NCBI GenBank assembly: GCA_037951105.1
Contig: JBAMJV010003786.1
Span: forward strand, 22,501 to 86,500
Direction of reading: 5' to 3'
DNA: 64,000 nt
Source: Echinarachnius parma
Taxonomy: Eukaryota > Echinodermata > Echinoidea > Clypeasteroida > Echinarachniidae
Shown here: positions 30,501-33,999 of the stretch, one piece after another
Position numbering within the stretch: position 1 is the first letter of the stretch
Layout: the number at the start of each line of letters is the position of its first letter
Translations under genes and position numbers: made by a program
The notes under the pieces: model-generated
What the model was told of the DNA's origin: nothing
Seen by the model: only the letters and a program-made list of their open reading frames with translations
The model's database searches: none

Positions 30501-32776
30501 TAAATTAGTAATTAAAAGGAACAACTATTCAACATTCGTATCCGACCCCATCCCTAATAACCTGCTTCATAGTGGTATTTTTGTCTAGCCGAGTATTGCA
30601 GCTCAGATGATACAACCCAAGTACTTGTATGACCACCCCACGGCCCTTATGAGCATACCTCGGGTAAATACACTCGTCCGTTTTACGCAACTCATTGTCT
30701 TTGCTGTATACGTTAATAATTTAACGTTCTGGGTGTCGTCATATTCCCCCCTCTAAATCACCAGCTAATGCTAATATTTTCTAGAAGAGATGACCCTTGT
30801 ACATGCACCACCATCCCATGGTCCCGATGGGCATACCTCAAGTAAATACTCTCGTTTATAGTTAACCATTTGATAACAACGACATTAACTTTATACAGCA
30901 TTGGCATTGTTTATTAGCCCAAAATCACCTACTTTACAAAGGGGTATTTAGGTATGAGCACTATTATCATCCAATAGCATAATGGACACACGTCATGTTA
31001 ACACATCAAGGCCCCGTTGCAGAAAGAGATACAATCGATTGTAAGTTATAACTAATTGTAAGTCAGATCACGTGTTCTAAATGCGCGAATATGAATGGTT
31101 GAAACGCGCAACGTGTCTGACGTACAATCAATTGTAACTTACAATTGTATCTCTTTCTGCAACGGGACCCAACTGTTCTTTTCCCCCGAACATAGCTTAT
31201 ATATTTAAGGGACTATTTTTATACTGCCAAGGATACTTACCTTAGCCCTTCCACACCATCGGTGGGATGTGCGATGGATTCAGTTTCACCACGGCTTGCC
31301 ATGACTTACGATCGTAATTCATGCTTTACGAGAAGACCCTGCCATTAAATTGCATTTTCTCTAGCCTTTACCAGATAAATTTTTCTTCGATTGGGTCATA
31401 ATAACTGCATTGTTATCTTTAACATGAATGCAAGTCATTATTTTATTCATCCCAAATTGAATAGTGATTTTCTGTTTTGATCTGCCAGGAAAATGACTAT
31501 CACCATCGGCATCCAATACAGGATCGCCCTGGGCCGATTATTACTGAGGTGGAGGTGGAGGAGGGCCATGATAATGGCATGATGTTCGAGCATGAAAAGG
31601 ACTTCCGTCAGCCAGCACCCCTCCCGATTGTTGCCCCACGTATACCTCGCCCTATAACGCTTGGGCCTTCCTTCGTGCACGAGTCCGAAACTGGTGCAGA
31701 GGAGATGCCCTACCGCCCACCCGATAGGAGGGGCAGGGGTCCAAGTGGACGATCCCATGGATTCGGGGCTTCGGTGATGGTAAGCAGGCTTGTTGATGAA
31801 CATTATTGTTTTACTGAAAAGGCTTAACATTTATCGAATGTTATCGAATTAAGAGAAACCATTTAAATCATGAACTATTAAACTGAAGCATGTTTTAATG
31901 AATATATTTAACCAGTTTTTGTAACCAATGTAAATTCCATAGATGTAATAATGTTGATATGTATTTAAGTCAGTACCATACACATTTTGGAAAAGTATAA
32001 ATATTGTAACAGTTTCAACTTATCCTAACTATCAAACAGAATCACCTGCCCGTTCCCCGCCGTGGACGCTCTGGGCCCCGTTTCCATGGGGATGACAATC
32101 CTGAGCCGGTAGGTTTACGTGATACATGAAATAATGTACAGTATGTTTAATCCCCTTACATACTGTACACACTTTAGATGGATGATACGATTAATCTTGC
32201 TAATCCGCATTTTCGTTAACCTAATTCATAATGATCTAGTGATGTATCAGCCTGTTGCAAACTCTCATATTCTCATTAACTATCATTGTATGACTAGCTG
32301 TTGGCGCCCGTTGATCGGGCGCACTTGTTAAGCCCTCTGCACACAGAGCCGACTCGACCCGATCCGCCTGTTTTCAGTCAGGGTAGAGTCGGTTTCGCTC
32401 ATTCGGAGCCGATTCAACATGTTGAATCGCCCGCAAATGATCTGCGACTGGCTCTTGACCGGCAACACAGGAGTCCTGAGGCAATGTATACTGAGCTGAA
32501 TCGACTGAAAACCAATCGGATCGGGTCGAGTCGGCTCTGTGTGCGGAGGGATTTAGTATCAGCCATTTTCGTTTGTGACTCCTTGCTTTATGTATTCCAC
32601 CTTTGTGGGCTGTTTTGGTGTCAAGTGTATTTACTTTCGCAACTGTGAAATGATTATGGGATGTATATTTAATACGTTACCATGGTTACTGTTTAAACAT
32701 TCTTTCTTCAAAATTCATTCTCTTTTCCTAGGTTGGCGAAATGAAGAGGCGATTGTTTGAAGAATTCAACTACTAA
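2228..32776 (+). CDS. Multi-exon gene: HYR-repeat / SEA / EGF type I membrane protein (3' part, whole span)
   Basis: About 30 exons with GT-AG borders join in frame into one long ectodomain, a TM helix and a tail, ending at TAA 32774-32776. Order: seven short HYR-like modules (2228-11723), nine canonical HYR modules (12534-25035), two SEA modules (25829-27645), one EGF (28649-29541), TM (30045 or 30275) and tail (30275-32776). Nearly all HYR exons start and end in phase 1, so they can be lost or copied without breaking the frame. HYR is an Ig-like fold used in adhesion proteins such as sea urchin hyalin; SEA modules sit close to membranes and often self-cleave; many N-x-S/T sites fit a glycosylated surface protein. 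A start codon and signal peptide are not identified and probably lie upstream of the window. The exon chain is seen directly; a recognition or adhesion role is inferred from the domains. Ligand unknown. Confidence 0.85.
2903..5079. mobile_element. Inverted-repeat DNA element with TA target duplication, 2.2 kb
   Basis: Arms of about 705 bp (2903-3607 and 4371-5079) are near-perfect reverse complements starting TACAACTAACGAATGGGC, flanked by TA on both sides. The downstream duplicate of this locus (37540-37560) has the uninterrupted TA, so insertion is proven by comparison. The centre holds a smaller inverted repeat (4195-4320) and no transposase frame. Looks like a non-autonomous Tc1/mariner-type or foldback-type element. 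Confidence 0.85.
4195..4320. repeat. Inner inverted repeat of the 2.2-kb element
   Basis: GGTGATCTGCGAAGGTACCATCATGCC is followed within a few bases by its reverse complement, including CGGCATGATAGTACC, flanked by TATACGCGCC and its complement. A related hairpin is at 45160-45350 (GGCGATGGCAAACTATCACTT and its complement). Confidence 0.7.
5175..5405 (+). CDS. HYR exon 2 (short type, cassette member A)
   Basis: Acceptor TATACAG, donor G|GTAAGT, phase 1-1, 77 codons. Starts PVCPDDIRVGL, contains NMTQINWT and GESGDYFPVGITY, ends VNCTFTINVVG, with several N-glycosylation sequons. It is clearly paralogous to exon 5 (8916-9146), and a near-identical copy with a broken donor lies at 37669. The intron before it carries the 2.2-kb inverted-repeat element at 2903-5079. 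Confidence 0.85.
5898..6080. repeat. Two tandem units of about 95 bp in the intron
   Basis: TTTGTTTTCAACTAT ... ATCATGTTACCCGG ... AAACGTAATGTTGTC ... AACTG occurs twice in a row. The block TGTTACCCGGAGGGTCATC resembles a part of the HYR B-type exons (LLPGESS region at 9870), so it may be worn exon material. The copy at 38380-38580 has the same two units. Confidence 0.6.
6476..6660. mobile_element. MITE-like palindrome with CAGTTGTTAACT ends
   Basis: Ends CAGTTGTTAACT and AGTTAACAACTG are reverse complements, and the interior (GGAATGTTCC, CCTCGGGATTT, ACTACGTCTCGGGAC) is partly self-complementary. Copies at 38987-39163 and, diverged, at 26775-26925. The long duplication ends at this element's right end (39163). 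Confidence 0.65.
6780..7001 (+). CDS. HYR exon 3 (short type, cassette member B)
   Basis: Acceptor ATCTTTAG and donor G|GTATGT, phase 1-1, 74 codons. Begins ALTIPDCPDIRLGLLPGE and ends VCSFAVVLIG; the middle has DEFFPGSTQ. Paralogue of the damaged exon at 9833, with which it shares the TIP-CPD and LLPGE blocks. Confidence 0.82.
7085..7173. repeat. Minisatellite, 14-bp unit
   Basis: Six to seven units of TTTTACTGATGCAT or TTTTACTTATGCAT in direct order within the intron. Confidence 0.85.
7230..7369. mobile_element. Small palindromic MITE-like element
   Basis: Ends GCACAGGC and GCCTGTGC, with inner pairs TTAACTTTGGAA/TTCCAAAGTTAA and AAACCCAC/GTGGGTTT. No coding frame. Confidence 0.6.
7561..7603. 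repeat. T tract followed by G tract
   Basis: CTTTTTTTTTTTGG runs into about 18 G. Simple sequence in the intron; the 7451-7741 frames across it are not genes. Confidence 0.7.
7990..8220 (+). CDS. HYR exon 4 (short type, cassette member C)
   Basis: Acceptor CATTCCAG and donor G|GTAAGT, phase 1-1, 77 codons. Contains PPVCPADLQVRL, VNITLPDTN, YPLGETIVTVSV and LNCSFAIAVVG. Close paralogue of exon 7 (10071-10298), with shared blocks NITLPDTN, VFPLILSKP and YPLGETIVTVSV. Confidence 0.85.
8441..8484 (-). ncRNA. Hammerhead-like ribozyme motif, second copy
   Basis: On the minus strand: ATCAC, CTGACGA, one extra A, GTG-loop-CAC, GAAAC, GTC, then GTGAT. ATCAC and GTGAT pair as helix I, GTG and CAC begin helix II, ACGT is the palindromic helix III and GTC the cleavage triplet. 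Core order and the single extra base agree with the motif at 1088 although the helices differ, which argues for a kept structure. It sits inside a 125-bp element with ends TGATATTCGTTTGTCT/AGACAAACGAATATCA (8396-8519). Confidence 0.45.
8916..9146 (+). CDS. HYR exon 5 (short type, copy of cassette member A)
   Basis: Acceptor ACCATAG, donor G|GTAAGT, phase 1-1, 77 codons, the same length as exon 2. Shares DIRVGL, LDETNMTQ, HGESGDYSPVGITYNTLYR and NCTFTINVVG with exon 2. This starts the second copy of the A-B-C exon cassette. Confidence 0.85.
9165..9301. mobile_element. MITE, GTTGCAGAAAGAG family, truncated
   Basis: TGTTGCAGAAAGAGATATAA, ATCGATTGTAAGTTAC and the complementary AATTGTAACTTA at the other end. 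Same family as the complete copy at 31012-31167; the right terminus is lost. Confidence 0.65.
9833..9995 (+). pseudogene. Truncated HYR exon 6 (copy of cassette member B)
   Basis: Acceptor AACATTCAG is intact and the product begins ALTIPTCPDDVRLGLLPGE, up to DEFFPVATP, matching exon 3. The last third of the module, with the conserved second Cys and the phase-1 donor, is missing. From about 9995 the sequence runs straight into DNA resembling the intron just upstream of exon 4 (CGCGAGCGAT-like), so a deletion fused half an exon to the next intron. The GT sites I tested in the first 200 bases give no phase-1 end. It is probably skipped. The 3' limit is approximate. Confidence 0.6.
10071..10298 (+). 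CDS. HYR exon 7 (short type, copy of cassette member C)
   Basis: Acceptor TTTTCACAG and donor G|GTAAGT, phase 1-1, 76 codons. Product starts APSQPICPADIQ and ends MNCSFAVNIAG. One codon shorter than its paralogue exon 4. It closes the second A-B-C cassette. Confidence 0.85.
10600..10790 (+). mobile_element. tRNA-derived SINE, partial
   Basis: A C tract is followed by CCGGAGGTCTCGGG, the B box GGTTCGAATCC (10657-10667), GTTGGAATCCCA and an AT-rich body. The A-box half is missing. Body relatives at 10970 and 34170-34260. Confidence 0.65.
10895..10985 (+). mobile_element. tRNA-derived SINE head
   Basis: TAGCCCAGTCGGTAAGAGCA (A box and D arm), an anticodon arm CCGGT-CTAGCAA-TCCGG, then GGTTCGAATCC (B box). 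Followed by the same ATTTTCTTTGCTC sequence as at 10675. The acceptor stem does not close well, so this is a SINE head and not a tRNA gene. Confidence 0.65.
11496..11723 (+). CDS. HYR exon 8 (short type)
   Basis: Acceptor ATGTCAG, donor G|GTAATA, phase 1-1, 76 codons. Contains PLTCPNNTVVG, AVVEWRLP, STFDLGTTQVVV and VNCNFTITVEG. Its STFDLGTT block is closest to exon 1 (STFHLGTT), so it may belong to the same subgroup. Last of the short-type modules. Confidence 0.82.
12534..12770 (+). CDS. HYR exon 9 (first canonical-length module, both cysteines lost)
   Basis: Acceptor CCACAACAG and donor G|GTAAAT, phase 1-1, 79 codons. Begins DRQPPEFPVAQRPPAF and ends ETTYTFIVYVEG. The two conserved HYR cysteines are replaced, so the intramodule disulphide should be absent, but the AADNNGLVTV and VTYTARDAVG blocks keep the HYR pattern. 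Confidence 0.78.
12990..13078 (+). mobile_element. Possible LINE 3' tail
   Basis: GTAATGGGTGTAAAATAAAT followed by ATTGATTTGATTTGATG is the sort of short repeated tail found at the 3' ends of CR1/L2-like LINEs. No RT frame is attached. Confidence 0.35.
13368..13780. repeat. Long inverted repeat built of CCCATAGAAACC units
   Basis: CCCATAGAAACCAATAGAGA and its complement recur many times on both strands between ends CGAATTTCCCATAG and CTATGGGAATTTCG. It can fold on itself over most of its 400 bases. MITE-like with internal tandem growth. Confidence 0.7.
14776..14812 (+). pseudogene. Short remnant of an HYR exon
   Basis: Reads GYPADMSVKVQ then stop; the base sequence CCCGGCCGATAT is shared with the start of exon 10 at 14892-14903 (GCPADISVEAP). 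Only about 35 bases are recognisable. Confidence 0.4.
14862..15104 (+). CDS. HYR exon 10
   Basis: Acceptor CCATGCAG and donor G|GTAAGG, phase 1-1, 81 codons. Contains MDGCPADISVEAPFGQASAV, VTYTFTNDMGNSS and CFFRITVTG, a canonical HYR ending. A short decayed stretch similar to its start lies just upstream at 14776-14812. Confidence 0.87.
15469..15726 (+). CDS. HYR exon 11
   Basis: Acceptor GTACACAG and donor G|GTAAGC, phase 1-1, 86 codons. Shows SCPDNIIIEVPPGSTGTSV, NWIEPVFTD, VLYTAFDSDFNSN and CIFSVTVNG. Canonical HYR layout with Cys near both ends. Confidence 0.87.
16263..16517 (+). CDS. HYR exon 12
   Basis: Acceptor CCTTGCAG and donor G|GTGAGT, phase 1-1, 85 codons. Blocks NCPADIVRWV, AVVNWTVPVATDN, VLYTATDITGNVGNCNF and TVSVMG are close to the HYR consensus. 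Confidence 0.9.
16981..17238 (+). CDS. HYR exon 13
   Basis: Acceptor AATTCCAG and donor A|GTATGA, phase 1-1, 86 codons. Contains FEPPTVTCPEDIVEIV, VTWPLPVATDNSG, VQATDVFGNQATCTF and RVNV. Ends with Lys-Ser rather than Gly at the junction. Confidence 0.9.
17824..17951 (+). CDS. HYR exon 14 (N-terminal half of a split module)
   Basis: Acceptor TTGCGCAG, phase 1 at the start, donor GAG|GTAAAT in phase 0. Encodes SAPVLTCPDVTANTLPG and ADVTWPDVLISED. The module is finished by the exon at 18677. It is the only HYR module here divided by an intron; that 725-bp intron holds a LINE remnant and a TAGA microsatellite. Confidence 0.85.
18200..18476 (+). mobile_element. LINE ORF2 3' fragment
   Basis: The frame reads RRWRWAGHVARLQDNRW, KEWQPRKG, one stop, then RQKKRWRDELTSYMGTATW and MRRAFSNVWMNYI stop. 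This is the C-terminal tail found after the reverse transcriptase of many non-LTR retrotransposons. It is followed directly by (TAGA)n, which fits a short-repeat LINE tail. 5'-truncated; clade not resolved. Confidence 0.75.
18477..18545. repeat. (TAGA)n microsatellite
   Basis: About 16 copies of ATAG/TAGA directly after the LINE fragment, probably grown from its tail. Confidence 0.95.
18677..18800 (+). CDS. HYR exon 15 (C-terminal half of the split module)
   Basis: Acceptor CCAACAG, phase 0 at the start, donor G|GTAGTG in phase 1. Encodes ISYSHTAPVRLGYTD, VTITITAADAYGNSGTCSF and TLNVEG, the usual C-terminal half of an HYR module. With exon 14 it makes 84 codons, a normal module length. Confidence 0.85.
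18873..19242. mobile_element. Palindromic MITE, TATAGGTTTTCCC family, copy 1
   Basis: Begins TATAGGTTTTCCCATTCATT and ends AATGAATGGGAAACCTATA; the arms (about 180 bp each) pair almost throughout, for example CAATTTCGTCCCGAGAAGCC with GGCTTCTCGGGACGAAATTG. TA at both ends. Copies at 51934 and 57915. Confidence 0.8.
19902..20153 (+). CDS. HYR exon 16
   Basis: Acceptor GCACATAG and donor G|GTAAAA, phase 1-1, 84 codons. Blocks WADCPSDITMPALPGTSSAI, WNPPTMSDNSG, VRYVARDRSGNEGVCEF and LVTVTG; canonical HYR module. Confidence 0.9.
20275..20718. mobile_element. Possible TTAA-flanked element
   Basis: TTAA at 20271 and 20719 flank ends AGGAACTACAG and CTTTAGGTCCT, which are imperfect inverted repeats. 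No transposase frame. Weaker than the other TTAA elements. Confidence 0.4.
20877..21240. repeat. GTGGCGTAGC repeat with G tracts
   Basis: CAGTGGCGTAGCGAGGG is followed by G runs, GAGGGAGCGTAGCGCCCGAGG and GGTGTCCCCCCTCCCACGGT. A second copy of the same layout is at 21470-21700 (GGAAGCGAAGCGACCGATTGG, GTGTCCCCCTCCCACAGTAGG). CAGTGGCGTAG resembles hAT-type terminal repeats. The Pro/Gly-rich frames here are not genes. Confidence 0.6.
21470..21700. repeat. GTGGCGTAGC-family repeat, second copy
   Basis: Shares GGGAGGGTGTGGGAGGGGGTG, CAGTAGGGAGCTTTCG and GATTTGGTGCACACCT with 20960-21060 at lower identity. The rest of 21700-22480 has no recognised feature. Confidence 0.55.
22503..22615. repeat. 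T tract, G tract and C tract with GTAGCTACGCCACTGC end
   Basis: A T run (22504-22522), a G run of about 27, CACGTG, then C runs and CGTAGCTACGCCACTGCATG, the reverse complement of the GTGGCGTAGC terminus. The facing G and C runs can form one hairpin. Confidence 0.65.
22948..23170. mobile_element. Palindromic MITE, GGCCCGTATTC ends
   Basis: Ends GGCCCGTATTCACAAAGGAG and CTCCTTTTTGAATACGGGCC, with long inner pairing (GTTTGTACAAACC, TCTATGGAATGCCA, GTTTACACATGGC-like arms). It lies in the intron before HYR exon 17, and the 668-bp duplication starts five bases inside its left end. Confidence 0.8.
22953..24288. repeat. Tandem duplication, 2 x 668 bp
   Basis: Units 22953-23620 and 23621-24288 are the same except for a single base noticed (TTCGGTTG against TTCGGATG near 23324/23992). 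Each holds the MITE, 235 bp of intron and the first 215 bases of HYR exon 17. The junction reads GGAAAT|GTATTCAC. Young, or a misassembly. Confidence 0.92.
23406..23620 (+). pseudogene. HYR exon 17, first copy, 3' end replaced by duplication
   Basis: Acceptor CAATTTAG and the first 215 bases are the same as in the exon at 24074, but after DETGN the sequence changes to the start of the next 668-bp repeat unit. The last codons with the conserved Cys and the donor are lost. A weak GTACAA donor at 23640 would restore phase 1 but leaves no C-terminal Cys. It is most likely skipped, unless the duplication is an assembly error. Confidence 0.7.
24074..24322 (+). CDS. HYR exon 17 (intact copy)
   Basis: Acceptor CAATTTAG and donor G|GTCAGT, phase 1-1, 83 codons. 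Contains FTNCPTEPVEVTASPGTDSA, VEYQAVDETGNVGYCRF and TVRVLG. This is the copy with a complete 3' end and should be the one spliced into the message. Confidence 0.87.
24772..25035 (+). CDS. HYR exon 18 (last HYR module)
   Basis: Acceptor CACACCAG and donor G|GTAAAC, phase 1-1, 88 codons. Has NPAFLTCPDSISVNIYSASQ, ITWSEPTASDNSG, ITYIARDGAGN and CQFTVSVQL, with a short linker QLKSG at the end that leads into the SEA part. Confidence 0.9.
25379..25468 (+). pseudogene. Decayed SEA entry exon, copy 1
   Basis: Acceptor CTCTGACAG and donor GAT|GTAAAA flank a 90-nt segment parallel to the working exon at 25829 (shared RGQV block and AGTGAT end). It is 8 nt shorter, so the frame shifts and a TGA lies in the last codons; its end phase does not fit the next exon. 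The upstream intron sequence (TACAATTTTAC) is duplicated too. A further fragment of the same end lies near 25516-25550. Confidence 0.6.
25649..25738 (+). pseudogene. Decayed SEA entry exon, copy 2
   Basis: Acceptor CTTTGACAG and donor GAT|GTAAAA, 90 nt, closest to copy 1 in its second half and to the working exon in its first half (AIQLRG). Same 8-nt shortening and terminal in-frame TGA. If included it would end the protein before the SEA, EGF and TM parts, giving a possible secreted form; otherwise it is dead. Confidence 0.6.
25829..25926 (+). CDS. SEA module 1, first exon
   Basis: Acceptor CTCTAACAG, starts in phase 1 and ends in phase 0 at GAT|GTAAGA, 98 nt. Product EAIQLRGQVTLTMVRGL then SSTDSIRLSSLESD. 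The short beta-strand-like start (LRGQVTL) parallels FRGSFTL in the second SEA module, which supports reading the two exon pairs as tandem SEA modules. Confidence 0.72.
26322..26556 (+). CDS. SEA module 1, second exon
   Basis: Acceptor ACCCATAG, phase 0 in, phase 1 out (T|GTAAGT), 235 nt. Product LNDYFRRDTILAENFLYF then LLVEYDMYLC, DIIAAFHSALTNGNAFP and IVVED. The DIIAAFHSAL helix followed by a short strand is SEA-like, and the exon has exactly the length and phases of the second exon of SEA module 2. Confidence 0.7.
27104..27240 (+). CDS. SEA module 2, first exon
   Basis: Acceptor ACCTACAG, phase 1 in, phase 0 out (TTT|GTGAGT), 137 nt. Product LKEFRGSFTLRSIATPG, then VDFTTCCSDPSSEGY and SLVNRVQTF. 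FRGSFTLRS is the typical first strand of an SEA module. No GSVVV cleavage site is expected in this part. Confidence 0.72.
27411..27645 (+). CDS. SEA module 2, second exon
   Basis: Acceptor ATATCAAG, phase 0 in, phase 1 out (G|GTGAAA), 235 nt. Product LHRAFSSMTGYRMVRVLPLR then SGSVVVPFTVTFDD, DVIAEFNAAV and VTIEG. RSGSVVV contains G-SVVV, the classical SEA autoproteolysis site (cleavage before Ser), so the ectodomain may be held as a non-covalent heterodimer. The site is seen; cleavage is inferred from the family. Confidence 0.78.
28021..28469. mobile_element. TTAA-flanked MITE, AGGGATAGTTGAG family, copy 1
   Basis: Left TTAA then AGGGATAGTTGAGTTTTGGT; right ACCAAAACTCAACTATCCCT then CTAA (one-base change from TTAA). 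449 bp, AT-rich, no frame. Shares GAACGGCTCTTTTTGAATGA-like interior with copies at 36625 and 43098. Confidence 0.8.
28649..28733 (+). CDS. EGF module, first exon
   Basis: Acceptor GATTGCAG, phase 1 in, phase 2 out (AG|GTAACG). Product EVCPASYCLNGGTCTLTNVG then SQC: the first four cysteines of an EGF module (C-x4-C-LNGGTC). The last two cysteines are on the exon at 29477. Confidence 0.85.
29477..29541 (+). CDS. EGF module, second exon
   Basis: Acceptor TCCGTAG, phase 2 in, phase 1 out (G|GTGAGT), 65 nt. Product CDSGYTGERCEV closes the EGF disulphides (C-x-SGYTGERC), followed by a Thr/Pro/Ser/Gly stalk TPGTPSGGG that leads to the membrane. Confidence 0.85.
30045..30262 (+). CDS. TM exon, copy 1 (possible alternative last exon)
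   Basis: Acceptor TATCAAG, phase 1 in. Product begins TSLSTGAIVGIVLG, then VVSFLLLLLICCCCCMF, and AWPRKKQPEL as stop-transfer. The first two thirds closely match the exon at 30275, but after QPEL it diverges, has no good donor and stays open to TAA at 30260-30262. Used as a last exon it would give the same TM helix with a tail of about 35 residues in place of the long tail. A weak GTACAT donor (30219-30220 area) in phase 0 is another option. Intact frame argues against simple decay. Confidence 0.6.
30275..30453 (+). CDS. TM exon, copy 2 (leads to long cytoplasmic tail)
   Basis: Acceptor TCAACAG, phase 1 in, phase 0 out (CGG|GTAAAT), 179 nt. Product ISLSTGAIIGIVLG, VVSFLLLLLICCCCCMF, GPRKRQPEYMHHHPMVL and MARPR. 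A helix of about 23 residues ends in five cysteines (likely palmitoylation sites, inferred) and a basic stop-transfer PRKRQ. This sets the type I topology of the protein. Confidence 0.87.
30589..30663 (+). CDS. Cytoplasmic tail exon
   Basis: Acceptor TTGTCTAG and donor CGG|GTAAAT, phase 0-0, 75 nt. Product PSIAAQMIQPKYLYDHPTAL then MSIPR. Its second half parallels the end of the TM exon (EYMHHHPMVLMARPR against KYLYDHPTALMSIPR), so it probably arose by duplication of that tail segment. Confidence 0.72.
30785..30841 (+). pseudogene. Tail exon copy with in-frame stop
   Basis: Acceptor TTTTCTAG and donor CAA|GTAAAT bound 57 nt that in phase 0 read K-R-stop, then PLYMHHHPMVPMGIPQ. The same segment in the TM exon has CAA (Gln) where TGA stands here. 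If included it would cut the tail after two residues; otherwise it is skipped. The splice sites remain good. Confidence 0.6.
31012..31167. mobile_element. MITE, GTTGCAGAAAGAG family, complete
   Basis: Ends GCCCCGTTGCAGAAAGAGAT and ATCTCTTTCTGCAACGGGAC with inner pairs ATTGTAAGT/ACTTACAAT. 156 bp, palindromic, in an intron of the tail region. Confidence 0.8.
31489..31779 (+). CDS. Cytoplasmic tail exon (main part)
   Basis: Acceptor TCTGCCAG and donor ATG|GTAAGC, phase 0-0, 97 codons. Starts ENDYHHRHPIQDRPGP, then an acidic run TEVEVEEGHDNG, a proline-rich part APLPIVAPRIPRPI, and MPYRPPDRRGRGPSGRSHG. No enzymatic domain. The PRIPRP and YRPP segments could bind SH3 or WW domains, which is inference only. 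Confidence 0.78.
32040..32108 (+). CDS. Cytoplasmic tail exon (Arg/Pro-rich)
   Basis: Acceptor CAAACAG and donor CCG|GTAGGT, phase 0-0, 23 codons. Product NHLPVPRRGRSGPRFHGDDN then PEP. It continues the basic proline-rich tail and joins in frame to the last exon. Confidence 0.72.
32333..32550. mobile_element. Palindromic MITE, GAGCCGACTCGACC family, copy 1
   Basis: CCCTCTGCACACAGAGCCGA and its complement at the other end (TCGGCTCTGTGTGCGGAGGG); interior TTCAACATGTTGAA is a perfect centre. A second copy is at 44730-44942. Confidence 0.8.
32732..32776 (+). CDS. Last coding exon of the HYR/SEA/EGF gene
   Basis: Acceptor TTTTCCTAG, phase 0, product VGEMKRRLFEEFNY and TAA. The exon is repeated with one synonymous change and a more diverged flank at 39281-39325, so the reading frame has been kept in both copies. 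No clear AATAAA was found in the first few hundred bases after the stop. Confidence 0.8.
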   Translation, partial: VGEMKRRLFEEFNY

Positions 32777-33299
32777 CGGTAACGGACCAGACCAGACCAG
32801 ACCAGACCAGCACGAAACAAAACGTTTTCATTATGTTGAATAGTTGGGTATCCAGCATAGGGAAAACCAACGGACACGTTTATAATGAATTGTTCACCAA
32901 TAGCCTACATCATCATAAATTAATGAACTTAACAAGTCAGAAAAGTTTTGGACTATATTCGAAATTTAAAAGGTACGCTAATGTCTACAACTTCGTCATG
33001 TAGTTTCACTGTATGCTGCCTTTGTGAATTATATTTGTAGTCTTGTTAATTTTGTTTTATATTATGAATTACTGCTTTGCATATACCTAACTCAATTCCC
33101 AATCATATCGTTGCGATTGTCTGCACTCAATCCAAACGCAGCACACCGCCGCAAGCACGCTGTCGCAGACAAACGCAGGGTGTTGTAGTTGTCGCACATA
33201 AAACGCAACAAATCGAAATAGCATCAACACTATACTTAGATGGATCGTACATCTGTCAATCGTGACTGACATTCATAGGTATGCATAATAGGCCTATGT

Positions 33300-33990
33300 C
33301 ACAAGAGATTTGTTCGCAGGCAATCGCAATGATTTCATCAAATGTGTGGAATTGTATAGACGAAATCGTAATCTTTTAGAGAAGCTTTATTCACGTTCCT
33401 CTGAAGAAAGTTATAATGTTAATTCATGTATTGATTATTTGAATATTAAGCGGCGGCATTATGTAAGTTTCGGTCATATATATTATAGAGGTATATATTC
33501 ATAAATCTTCTAAATGATCAAAATGATCAAAATGTAATTTTGGGGGCTTTTTCTAATGATGTTATTATTCATATTCGTACATTTATTTGTTATTTGTCGT
33601 GGTGAGGTTTACGTATCATTCATGTATGTATGGGTTTGCCGGGGATTCGATTCGAATATACTTTAAAATCTTCAAAATTTTGTATTCGGTGATGGGATAA
33701 TAGTACAAAGTTAAATATAATGTAAGATCAGAATAGCAGATATTTGTTGTGAGAGTTGAATATTCGACTTCATCTCGCAATGGTATGGAGGCTCTTGTTT
33801 AATAATGTTCTGGTAAAGGAGGGAAATTAAAATTGTACAAATCATTACTCTAATTTCAGGAAAACAGGAACGATAACGTATAAATTCTTTCGAGACTGTG
33901 GGACTTATTTCAGCTCGATTCAATTATTCATCTTCCTGAATTTTCAGAGTTCAATGCATATCTTAAAAGCGTATCAAATTAAAACTGAAT
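33300..33990. repeat. Single diverged unit of the 534-bp repeat
   Basis: TTATTCACGTTCCTCTGAAG, GGCATTATGTAAG, TAGAGGTATAT, GGGATTCGATTCG, GGAGGGAAATTAAAAT and ATTTCAGGAA follow in the same order as in the array at 40.9-43.1 kb. It lies about 500 bp past the stop of the first gene, so the array downstream of the second copy seems to be this flank multiplied. Confidence 0.65.
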
Positions 33991-33999
33991 CTCTTTCCA

